Below, one piece after another: positions 8,757-16,335 of a stretch of 29,410 bases of DNA. Under the pieces are notes generated by a model. The model saw only the letters and a list, made by a program, of their open reading frames with translations. It had not been told where the DNA came from and ran no database searches. The stretch is from CAZOBJ01 sp964577825 (GTDB lineage Bacteria; Planctomycetota; SZUA-567; JAFGNG01). The position numbers and the translations under genes were made by a program. Position 1 is the first letter of the stretch, and each line of letters starts with the position of its first letter. The stretch covers positions 1-29,410 of the forward strand of contig CAZOBJ010000031.1 of the NCBI GenBank assembly GCA_964577825.1. The letters are read 5' to 3'.

Positions 8757-9341
8757 GGGGGCACCCGCCCTCACCCCGGCCCTCTCTCGGCAGGAGGGAG
8801 CCGTTCCCCCTCCCNNNNNNNNNNNNNNNNNNNNNNNNNNNNNNNNNNNNNNNNNNNNNNNNNNNNNNNNNNNNNNNNNNNNNNNNNNNNNNNNNNNNNN
8901 NNNNNNNNNNNNNNGGCACCCGCCCTCACCCCGGCCCTCTCTCGGCAGGAGGGAGCCGTTCCCCCTCCCCTCGGGAGGGGGTGAGGGGGAGGGAGCGTTG
9001 TCCAAGCGCTCGCAGGCCCTCACCCTAGCCCTCTCCCCGAGGGAGAGGGGACATCCGCCCTCAGCCCGGCCCTCTCTCGGCGGGAGGGAGCCGTTCCCCC
9101 TCCCTTCGGGAGGGGGTGAGGGGGAGGGAGCGTTGTCCAAGCCCGTGCAGTCCCTCACCCTAGCCCTCTCCCAGAGGGAGAGGGGACCCCCGCCCTCAGC
9201 CCGGCCCGCTCCCGGCGGGAGAGAGCCGTTCCCCCTCCCCTCGGGAGGGGGTGAGGGGGAGGGAGCGTTGTCCAAGCGCTCGCAGGCCCTCACCCTAGCC
9301 CTCTCCCCGAGGGAGAGGGGACATCCGCCTTCACCCCGGGC
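8757..9341. repeat. Tandem array of a ~135-bp GC-rich palindromic repeat
   Basis: A unit marked by GAGCCGTTCCCCCTCCC recurs at 8798, 8953, 9088 and 9223; the last two intervals are exactly 135 bp. Each unit contains several inverted repeats, for example CCCTCTCCC-CGA-GGGAGAGGG and CCCCTC-GGGAGGGG, plus the conserved link GGGAGCGTTGTCCAAG. Copies differ by a few substitutions. The G-rich strand contains four G-runs in a row (8973-8993, repeated at 9108-9128 and 9243-9263), a potential G-quadruplex. Similar CCCTCACCC/CCCTCTCCC palindromic elements are widespread between genes in high-GC bacteria, from memory. There are no unique spacers of CRISPR type and no open reading frame that looks real. 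Confidence 0.92.
8815..8914. other. Assembly gap of 100 N inside the repeat array
   Basis: Exactly 100 N, the usual placeholder length for a gap of unknown size. The 54 bases left of the gap (8761-8814) recur identically at 8916-8969, 155 bp further on. With a 135-bp period the true missing length should be about 80 bases plus a multiple of 135. Confidence 0.97.
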
Positions 9342-9533
9342 CCCCTGCCGGGACAGAGGGCGCGGCGCTCCAATGACCGGCCAGGTACGGATTCGGCAAG
9401 AGGATTGCATAGGCCTCACCCTGGCGCCACACTGCGCGGGGCCGTAAGATGGCCTGCGCGGCTCGGACGCGGGTAAGCAAGTTTCGGTCCGGGGCTTGCG
9501 TGGCGGCCCGGCGAGTCGCGAGAAAGGAAGCCT

Positions 9534-11834
9534 ATGCTCTTCAAGTGGTTCCCCTGGCGGTACCTCATCCGGCGCTGGGCGCGCACGCACGGGTTCCTGG
9601 ACCCGGTGACCCTGCTCAGCCGGCTCCAGCGCTTCGCCCAGCCCGCGGAGGTGGACGTGCCCCTGGAGCTGTTGCGCGCGGGCATCGCGTTCCACGCGCG
9701 GGGGCTCCTGAACACGCGGGTCATCCAGCAGAACCTGGACTGGGTGTGGCCCTACTGGGTGCAGCGCCAGTTCGACCCCAGGGACGAGTCGTTCCTGCCG
9801 CGCGGATTCTCGGTGAGCCATGTGAACCTGACCCACCGCAACTGGACCGCGGTGGGCGCCCCGGACTGCGCGGCCCTGCCGGTCGTGGACCCGCGCGGGC
9901 TGTTGACGCCGTTTTACGACGGATGGTCCCTGGACGCCTGGATTGTGCCCGAACAGGGCGAGCCCTTGTTGCCCTCGCGGTCCTTGCAGGCCCGGCAGCG
10001 CCTGGACCACGACCCGCAGGGCGGTCCGGTGGTGTGCACGGAGACGTCCGACGCGGGTCTGGACCTCCATACGCGCGCGCATGTGGAGGTGGCCGACGGC
10101 GTGCCCGTATGCACCTTTGCGTGCCGCGCGCAAGCGCCTGGGCCCGCGTGGCTGGCCGTTCTCATACGGCCCTTCAATCCGGAGGGCATCAGCCTGATCG
10201 AGGAGCTGCGCCTGGCCCCGGGGCGAGACGGCTGGGCGGTGGACGGCCTTGACTGCGTGCGCCTGTCTCCCGCGGCGGAACGAAGCCTGTTCGCCGCGTT
10301 CGAGGACGGCGACCTGGCGCGCGGGTTCCTGGACCGGGCGGAACGCACCTCGGTCTCCTGCGACGTGGGTCTGGCCACGGGGGCGGCGCTGTACAAGCTG
10401 CGCCCCGGCGAGCCGCGCGAGGTGGCCGCGCGCGTGCGCCTGGACGCGGACGCGGAGAGCACGCCCGTCTTTCCGCAGGGACGCGCCCAGCCGTGGCGCG
10501 ACGCCCTGGCCGGACGCGCGCAGGCGCGCCTGCCCGACGCGCGCCACCAATTCCTGTACGAGGCCGCAGTGGACCAGCTCGTGCTGCACACGCCGCTCGA
10601 CGCGTTTCCGGGGCCGTACACGTACAAGCGGTTCTGGTTCCGCGACGCCGCGTTCATGGTCCACGCCCTGCTGTGCGCGGGGCTCGCCGGCCGCGCGCGG
10701 CGGGTCCTGGACCGGTTCGCCCACCGTCAGACCGTGACCGGGTACTTCGAGTCCCAGGAGGGCGAGTGGGACTCGAACGGCCAGGTCCTGTGGATCCTGG
10801 GCCGGTACGCAGAGCTCACGGGCGAGCCGCCCCCGGCCGCGTGGCGCCGGCAAGTGATCGCGGGCGCGCGGTGGATTGTGCGAAAGCGCCTCTCCTCGCG
10901 GGGCAAGGCCTGGCACGCGGGGCTTCTGCCCGCGGGGTTCAGCGCCGAGCACCTGGGCAACACGGACTACTACTACTGGGACGACTTCTGGGCCGTAGCG
11001 GGCTTGCGCGCGGCCGCGCGGTTGTGCACGGCGTGGGACGAGGCCAAGCACGCGGCCCAGTTCCGCGAGGCGTCCGAGGACTTGCTCGCGGCCATCGACC
11101 GGTCGCTGGACCGGTCCGCGCACGTGCGCGCCCACGCCGGCCTGCCGGCGAGCCCCTACCGGCGCATGGACGCAGGCGGGGTCGGGAGCCTGGTGGTGAG
11201 CTATCCCCTGCGGCTGTGGCCCGCGGGCGACGAGCGCGTGATCGCCACGCTCGCGTATCTGCTGGAGAATTGCTGCGTGGACGGCGCCTTCTTTCAGGAC
11301 ATGATCCACTCGGGGCTCAATCCGTACCTGACCCTGCACATGGCGCAGGCCCTGCTGCGCGCCGGTGACAGTCGGTACAAGGAACTCGCCGACGCGGTCG
11401 CGCGCCTGGCCAGCCCCACCGGCCAGTGGCCCGAGGCGATCCACCCCCGCACCGGCGGCGGATGCATGGGGGACGGCCAGCACGTGTGGGCCTCGGCCGA
11501 GTGGATTCTCATGATGCGCAACCGGTTCGTGCGCGAAGAGGACGACCGGCTCGTGCTCTGCTCCGGGGTTCCCGCGGCGTGGCTCGCCCCGGGCGAGGCG
11601 CTCTCGTTCGGCCCCGCGCCCACGCCGTATGGGCCGGTCACGGTGCACGCGCAGGCGACCGCAGACGCGGTGTCCGTCGCCTGGCAGGCCGACTGGCGCG
11701 ACGAGGCGCCCGCCCTGGAGGTGCATACGCCCGGCAACGCGCCGTGCCTGGTCCGCGACGCAAGCGCCGACCGCGTGACCCGGCCCCGCGCGGGCCCTGT
11801 GGCGGGTGACCAGGACAAGGAGTCCGCCCGATGA
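9534..11834 (+). CDS. Six-hairpin glycosidase-like protein (GH15/debranching-type)
   Basis: A 766-aa protein with the look of an (alpha/alpha)6 glycosidase. The N-terminal ~330 residues are beta-rich with many Trp/Phe. A catalytic-type barrel starts near 345, with YKRFWFRDAAFMVHALL (~364-380), GYFESQEGEWDSNGQVLWIL (~402-421), DYYYWDDFWAV and late GGGCMGDGQHVWASAEWILM. These motifs resemble glucoamylase (GH15), amylo-1,6-glucosidase and related families; Glu/Asp of the EGEWDSNGQ segment are candidate catalytic acids. No signal peptide is evident, so it probably works on a cytoplasmic glucan, oligosaccharide or glycolipid-linked sugar. AAAGGAAG precedes the ATG. Its stop overlaps the GT4 start (ATGA at 11831-11834), so they are coupled. 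The exact GH family and substrate are uncertain. Confidence 0.75.
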   Translation: MLFKWFPWRYLIRRWARTHGFLDPVTLLSRLQRFAQPAEVDVPLELLRAGIAFHARGLLNTRVIQQNLDWVWPYWVQRQFDPRDESFLPRGFSVSHVNLTHRNWTAVGAPDCAALPVVDPRGLLTPFYDGWSLDAWIVPEQGEPLLPSRSLQARQRLDHDPQGGPVVCTETSDAGLDLHTRAHVEVADGVPVCTFACRAQAPGPAWLAVLIRPFNPEGISLIEELRLAPGRDGWAVDGLDCVRLSPAAERSLFAAFEDGDLARGFLDRAERTSVSCDVGLATGAALYKLRPGEPREVAARVRLDADAESTPVFPQGRAQPWRDALAGRAQARLPDARHQFLYEAAVDQLVLHTPLDAFPGPYTYKRFWFRDAAFMVHALLCAGLAGRARRVLDRFAHRQTVTGYFESQEGEWDSNGQVLWILGRYAELTGEPPPAAWRRQVIAGARWIVRKRLSSRGKAWHAGLLPAGFSAEHLGNTDYYYWDDFWAVAGLRAAARLCTAWDEAKHAAQFREASEDLLAAIDRSLDRSAHVRAHAGLPASPYRRMDAGGVGSLVVSYPLRLWPAGDERVIATLAYLLENCCVDGAFFQDMIHSGLNPYLTLHMAQALLRAGDSRYKELADAVARLASPTGQWPEAIHPRTGGGCMGDGQHVWASAEWILMMRNRFVREEDDRLVLCSGVPAAWLAPGEALSFGPAPTPYGPVTVHAQATADAVSVAWQADWRDEAPALEVHTPGNAPCLVRDASADRVTRPRAGPVAGDQDKESAR

Positions 11835-13123
11835 ACATCGCCATGTTCACGAACACGTACCTCCCCCAGGTGGGCGGGGTGGCCCGCTCGGTGGAGCGGT
11901 TCACGCAGGCGTATCGCGCGCGCGGCCACCGGGTGCTCGTGGTTGCGCCCACCTACGAAGACCAGCCCGAAGAAGAAGAGGACGTCGTGCGCCTGCCGGC
12001 CCTGCCGAAGTTCAACGGGAGCGACTTCTCCATGGTGCTGCCCGTCAAGCCGCATCTACAGGACCGGCTCGACGACTTCGGCCCGGAAATCATTCACAGC
12101 CATCATCCGTATCTGCTCGGCGACACGGCCCTGCGCGCGGCCGCGGACCGGGAGCTGCCGCTCGTGTTCACCCACCACACCATGTACGAGCATTACACGC
12201 ACTACGTGCCGCTGGACAGCCCGGCGCTGCGCAGGTTCGTGATGGAGCTGTCCACCGGGTACGCGAACCTGGCCGACCGGGTAATCGCCCCCAGCGGCAC
12301 CATCGCGGACATCCTGGTCGAGCGCGGAGTCACGAGCCCGATCACGGTGGTCCCCACCGGCGTGGACCTCGCCTCCTTTTCCCGAGGAGACGGCGCCGCG
12401 GCGCGCCGGGAGCTTGGCATTCCAGCCGATGCCTTCGTGGTCGGCCACGTGGGGCGATTGGCCGAGGAGAAGAACCTCCCCTTCTTGGGCCGCGCGGTCA
12501 CCCGCTACCTGGCCGACCGCCCGCAGGCCTGGTTCCTGATCGTGGGCTCGGGCCCGGCACAGGAGGACATCCGCCGCACCGCGCGCGAGCGGGGCGTCGA
12601 GGAGCGCGTGGTCTTCGCCGGCACCCGTTCGGGGCAGGACCTCGTGGACGCGTACCACGCGATGGACGTGTTCGCGTTCGCCTCCAAGTCCGAGACCCAG
12701 GGCATGGTGCTCGTGGAGGCGCTCGCCGCGGGCAAGCCCCTGGCCGCGCTCGACGCGCCGGGGGTCTCGGACGTGGTGCGCGACCGGGACAACGGCCGGC
12801 TGCTCGCTGAAGAGGACGAGGCCGCGTTCGCCGAGGCCCTGGACTGGGTGCGCGGGGAGCTCGACCGCCGCGGGGACGACCTAGCCCAGCGCGCGCGCGA
12901 GACCGCGGTCCCCTTCGGCCAATCCGCGTGCGCGGACCGGTCGCTACGCCTGTATCGCGAGGCCCTGACCGCGGAGCGCGACCCGATCGACCCGGAGGCC
13001 TACAACTGGTCGGACCTGTTGCGCGGTCTGGCCCGAGAATGGGACTTGTGGGCCAATCGCGCGGCCGCCCTGGCCGAGGCGGTCTCGCCCGAAGAACCCC
13101 AGGAAGCCGAAGAGACGCCATGA
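11831..13123 (+). CDS. GT4-family glycosyltransferase, diacylglycerol-glucosyltransferase-like
   Basis: A 430-aa GT-B retaining glycosyltransferase. The N-terminus has the GT4 opening MNIAMFTNTYLPQVGGVARS, then IIHSHHPYLLGD and FTHHTMYEHYTHY. The C-terminal domain has VGHVGRLAEEKN and the nucleotide-sugar motif E-x7-E in ETQGMVLVEALAAGKP. The N-terminal pattern with THHTxYEHYTHY resembles bacterial 1,2-diacylglycerol 3-glucosyltransferases and related glycolipid enzymes. It therefore probably moves a hexose from a nucleotide sugar to a lipid or small acceptor at the cytoplasmic membrane face. The C-terminal ~40 residues are acidic and Ala-rich and fall outside the family core. It is bracketed by four-base ATGA overlaps with both neighbours, implying equimolar synthesis of the three proteins. 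Acceptor specificity cannot be read from sequence. Confidence 0.88.
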   Translation: MNIAMFTNTYLPQVGGVARSVERFTQAYRARGHRVLVVAPTYEDQPEEEEDVVRLPALPKFNGSDFSMVLPVKPHLQDRLDDFGPEIIHSHHPYLLGDTALRAAADRELPLVFTHHTMYEHYTHYVPLDSPALRRFVMELSTGYANLADRVIAPSGTIADILVERGVTSPITVVPTGVDLASFSRGDGAAARRELGIPADAFVVGHVGRLAEEKNLPFLGRAVTRYLADRPQAWFLIVGSGPAQEDIRRTARERGVEERVVFAGTRSGQDLVDAYHAMDVFAFASKSETQGMVLVEALAAGKPLAALDAPGVSDVVRDRDNGRLLAEEDEAAFAEALDWVRGELDRRGDDLAQRARETAVPFGQSACADRSLRLYREALTAERDPIDPEAYNWSDLLRGLAREWDLWANRAAALAEAVSPEEPQEAEETP

Positions 13124-15477
13124 TCCAGCGCACGCACACCCTGCTCGCGCGGCTGCGGCGCCTGTTCAGCCGCACGGAGTGGGCGGTGCGGCTGTTGGGC
13201 CTGCCCCGCTCCCCGGAGACGAGCGAAGAGCGGGGCCTCATTCTCCTGCAGATCGACGGGTTCTCGCGCACCGAGCTCGAGCGCGCCCTGCGGCGGCGCA
13301 AGATGCCGTTCCTCACCCAGCTCCTGCAACGCGAGGAGTACGAGCTGCACACCATGTACAGCGGCCTGCCCAGCGCCACCCCCGCCGTGCAGGCCGAGCT
13401 CTTCTACGGGGTGCGTTGCGCAGTGCCCGCGTTCGCGTTCCGCGACCATCGCACGGGCCAGATGGCCACCATGTACCAGCAGGAAGTGGCCGGGCGCATC
13501 CAGCGCGAGCTCGAAGACCGCGGCGCGAACCTGCTCCGAGACGGCAGCGCCTACAGCGACGTGTACGAGGGCGGCAAGGGAGCATCCAGCTTCTGCGTCT
13601 CCAGCCTGGGCCTGTCGTCCGTGCTGCGCGAGGCGCGGCTTACCGGCCTGTTCGGGGTGCTGCTCTTGCACGGGGGCCTGCTCGTGCGGTCCGCGGGGCT
13701 GGCCGTCGTAGAGTTCGCCATCGCGGTCTGGGACCTCGTGCGCGGCGTGCTGGGCCGACAGGACTTCTTCAAGGAGCTCAAGTTCATCCCCACACGGGTG
13801 GCGGTGTGCGTGTTCCTGCGCGACTTCGTGACGATCGGCGTGTGCCTGGACGCCGCGCGCGGGCTGCCCGTGATCCACGCCAACTTTCTCGGCTACGACG
13901 AGCAGGCCCACCGGCGCGGGCCCTCTTCGCGGTTCGCGCACTGGACCCTGGGCGGCATCGACCGGGCCGTACGCATCATCACACGCGCTGCCGAGCGATC
14001 CGCGTGTCGCGACTACGACGTGTGGATCCACTCCGACCACGGGCAGGAGATGGCCCTGCCCTATGAAGAGGTCTACGACGAACCCGTGCAAGAGGCGGTC
14101 AGCCGCGTGTTCGAGGAGGAGGGCCTTTCCGGTCCGCCCGCGGACGGCGAGTCGCTTGCACTCTCGTTCCACCACGCGGTGCTGTTGGGGGGGCGGCTGT
14201 TGCAGCGGCTCTTCGCCTGGCCCAAGCGGCTGCCGCCCGCCACGATCCTGGACATGGCCGCGCTCGGGCCCGTGGGGCACGTGTATCCGCCCGAAGGGCT
14301 CCGGTCCGAAGAGCGCGACCGGGTCGCCCGGGCGCTGGTGACGCGTGCGCATATCCCGCTCGTACTGGCGCCGGACGAAGCGGGCGGCGCGTTCGCCTGG
14401 GCCCCGACAGGACGCAAGCACCTGCCCGAGGACGGGGCCGAGGTCCTGGGCGAGAGCCACCCGTACCGCACCGAGGCCGCACACGACCTGGTAGACCTGG
14501 TACACAACCCGGACGCCGGGGCGCTGGTGCTCTGCGGCTGGCGGCCGCGCGGGCGGCCCATCACCCTGGCCATGGAAAACGGCGCCCACGGCGGACCGGG
14601 CACGCGAGAGACCGAGGCCTTCGCCTGCCTGCCCTCGGACGCGCCCGTCTCCGGGCTCCAACCCACACTGCGGCCAGCGGACCTGCGCGAGGCCGCGATG
14701 CGGTTCCTGGGCCGCGCGGGCGACGTCGCGCCCACGCTCGTCGAGTCCCCGACCCGCGCGCCCGAGGTGCTGCGCGTGATGACCTACAACGTGCACGCCT
14801 GCATCGGGCTCGACGGCAAGCACTCGCCGGAGCGGCTCGCGCGCGTCATCGCACGCTACGCCCCGGACGTGGTGGCCCTACAGGAACTGGACCGCAACCG
14901 CGCGCGCACCGACGGGGTGGACCAGGCGCATGCGATCGCCCGGGCGCTGGACATGGAGTACCACTTCCACCCCTCGTTCCTGGTCGAGGACGGCGCGTAC
15001 GGGAACGCGGTGCTCAGCCGCCTGCCCGCGCGCCTGGTGAAGGCGGCGGGCCTCCCCCGCACGGGCCGCCGCGAGCAACGCGGCGCCCTGTGGGTGGAGG
15101 TGGACCACGCGGGCGGCAAGGTCCAGATCCTCAACACCCATCTCGGGCTCTCGGGCCGCGAGCGGCGGGTCCAGTGCCGGGCGTTGCTCGGTCCGGACTG
15201 GCTGGGCGACGGCGCGTGCCTGGGGCCGGTGGTCCTGTGCGGGGACTTCAACGCGATGCCCGGGTCGCGCGCTTACGCCGAGCTGACCGTCGGCCTGCAA
15301 GACGCGCAGCGCGCGAGCTCCGGCCCGGGCCCTCGGAAGACCTACCAACGGGTCGGGCGGATCGACCACGTATTCACGACCCCCGGCATGGGCGTGATGC
15401 GTACGTTCGTCCCGCACACGCGCCTGGCCCGCATGGCTAGCGACCATCTGCCCCTAGTGGCCGACCTGGCCCCGTAG
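13120..15477 (+). CDS. Fusion: alkaline-phosphatase-type phosphodiesterase plus EEP domain
   Basis: A 785-aa two-domain enzyme. Residues ~38-520 are a type I phosphodiesterase/alkaline-phosphatase-superfamily domain. D46 (LLQIDGF), the likely nucleophile T87 (GLPSATPAV), D260/H264 (GYDEQAH), D306/H307 (HSDHG) and H490 (NGAHGG) give a complete two-metal site. Residues ~548-785 are an endonuclease/exonuclease/phosphatase domain with N557 (MTYNVH), E589 (QELD), H674 (NTHLGL), D709/N711 (GDFN) and D775/H776 (SDHLP), also complete. Hydrophobic stretches near 165-205 may attach it to the membrane. The ATG at 13120 overlaps the GT4 stop (ATGA); a longer in-frame upstream extension has no RBS. With the GT4 and glycosidase it may process a phospho- or glycolipid head group, but nuclease activity cannot be excluded. 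Confidence 0.85.
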   Translation: MIQRTHTLLARLRRLFSRTEWAVRLLGLPRSPETSEERGLILLQIDGFSRTELERALRRRKMPFLTQLLQREEYELHTMYSGLPSATPAVQAELFYGVRCAVPAFAFRDHRTGQMATMYQQEVAGRIQRELEDRGANLLRDGSAYSDVYEGGKGASSFCVSSLGLSSVLREARLTGLFGVLLLHGGLLVRSAGLAVVEFAIAVWDLVRGVLGRQDFFKELKFIPTRVAVCVFLRDFVTIGVCLDAARGLPVIHANFLGYDEQAHRRGPSSRFAHWTLGGIDRAVRIITRAAERSACRDYDVWIHSDHGQEMALPYEEVYDEPVQEAVSRVFEEEGLSGPPADGESLALSFHHAVLLGGRLLQRLFAWPKRLPPATILDMAALGPVGHVYPPEGLRSEERDRVARALVTRAHIPLVLAPDEAGGAFAWAPTGRKHLPEDGAEVLGESHPYRTEAAHDLVDLVHNPDAGALVLCGWRPRGRPITLAMENGAHGGPGTRETEAFACLPSDAPVSGLQPTLRPADLREAAMRFLGRAGDVAPTLVESPTRAPEVLRVMTYNVHACIGLDGKHSPERLARVIARYAPDVVALQELDRNRARTDGVDQAHAIARALDMEYHFHPSFLVEDGAYGNAVLSRLPARLVKAAGLPRTGRREQRGALWVEVDHAGGKVQILNTHLGLSGRERRVQCRALLGPDWLGDGACLGPVVLCGDFNAMPGSRAYAELTVGLQDAQRASSGPGPRKTYQRVGRIDHVFTTPGMGVMRTFVPHTRLARMASDHLPLVADLAP

Positions 15478-15480
15478 ACG

Positions 15481-16335
15481 TCACTGGGCACGCAGAGCCT
15501 CCGCGCCCGCGACCACGTCCAACAGCTCCTCGGTGATCTCGTTCTGACGCGCGATGCGCGCGCGCATGCGCAAATCCTCCAGGCTCTCGTCGATGTTCGA
15601 GCGCGCGGCCTCCATGGATTGCAGGCGCATGCCGTTCTCGCTGGCCAGGCTCTCGGTCATGGCCTGGAACAGGCTGATGAACGTGTACTCGTCCACGAGC
15701 CGGCGCAACAGCGCAATCCGCCCCAGGCCCAGCCGCGGCGGGGACGTGCGCGCGCCCGTGCGCTCGCGCCAGGGGGACAGGTCCAGGGGCAGCGCGCGCT
15801 CGAACCGCGGCTCGATGCGCCCGGGCGAGCGGTACCGCGCGTACAGAAGATACAGACGCCGGAAGGCGCGCTTCTCGTACAGCCCGAGCACGGTCCGGAC
15901 GATGCGGTGGATGATCGCGTCCGTGCCGTCGGGGCTGGTGGTCGAGGGCAGTGCGTCGAGCAGGTTCAGGCCGCTGTGGCGCAACAGCCCCACGCCCCGC
16001 CGACCCACGGCCACGAACCGCATGCCTCCATCCTCGCGCGCATGGGCCTGCGCGGCCTCGGCCATGACCTCGTTGAATCGGCCGCACAGCCCCTGCTCGC
16101 TGAAGAAGGCCAGCACCACGCCGCCCCCTTCCTCGGCGTCGGGCAGGCGGATGTCCCGCCCTGCCAGGCAGTCGGCGATGGCCCAGCCCACGGTCTGCGC
16201 GTACGCGCGCATGCCGTCGAGCCGCTCCTCGGACCGGTTCAGGTACGTGGCCGCCAGGGAGCGCATCGAGTGGATGACGTCGCGCAGGCTCTCAATCGTC
16301 TGAATCTGCTTCTCGAGCTGCTGGGTCTGGGCCAT
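15481..16335 (-). CDS. atpG: N-ATPase gamma subunit
   Basis: The 284-aa central stalk (gamma) subunit of an N-type F1Fo ATPase. It has long helical N- and C-termini (MAQTQQLEKQIQTIESLRDV; RIARQNEITEELLDVVAGAE) that form the coiled-coil shaft, and the central FFSEQGLCGRFNE segment corresponding to the GLCGxxN motif of gamma subunits. The ATG at 16335 has AAGGAAGG just upstream and lies inside the alpha gene, overlapping it by 44 bp. It is the last gene of the operon, as expected for the atpDCQRBEFAG order. Its stop codon is 3 bp from the stop of the convergent phosphodiesterase-EEP gene, so no dedicated terminator fits between them. Confidence 0.93.
   Translation of the reverse strand: MAQTQQLEKQIQTIESLRDVIHSMRSLAATYLNRSEERLDGMRAYAQTVGWAIADCLAGRDIRLPDAEEGGGVVLAFFSEQGLCGRFNEVMAEAAQAHAREDGGMRFVAVGRRGVGLLRHSGLNLLDALPSTTSPDGTDAIIHRIVRTVLGLYEKRAFRRLYLLYARYRSPGRIEPRFERALPLDLSPWRERTGARTSPPRLGLGRIALLRRLVDEYTFISLFQAMTESLASENGMRLQSMEAARSNIDESLEDLRMRARIARQNEITEELLDVVAGAEALRAQ

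Larger units (their letters stand above)
8548..9533. other. Divergent intergenic region with tandem repeats and gap
   Basis: There are 986 bp between the divergent kinase gene (minus) and glycosidase gene (plus). No credible gene is seen. The left 200 bp hold a possible kinase promoter, the centre holds the 135-bp repeat array and the N gap, and 9342-9533 is unique sequence that should contain the promoter of the plus-strand operon. I saw only a weak -10-like TAAGAT at 9445-9450 there. AAAGGAAG just before 9534 is the glycosidase RBS. Confidence 0.8.

Noticed and set aside
8757..9341. CRISPR array
   Set aside because: Units are ~135 bp, the whole unit is repeated, there are no unique spacers and no cas gene nearby.
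9422..9437. Sigma54 promoter for the glycosidase operon (TGGCGC... on plus strand)
   Set aside because: The GG-GC spacing is one base short of the required register.
8655..11726. Minus-strand open frame of 1023 aa
   Set aside because: It crosses the N gap and the repeat array and is antisense to the glycosidase gene; repeated residues come only from the DNA repeat.
12928..13119. Longer N-terminus for the phosphodiesterase-EEP protein
   Set aside because: The 64-residue extension is an Arg/Gly/Pro-rich shadow of the GT4 gene; the ATGA overlap at 13120 is the natural start.
16292..16335. Frameshift at the alpha/gamma junction
   Set aside because: Both frames are intact; gamma has its own RBS and ATG inside the alpha tail, so this is an ordinary overlap.
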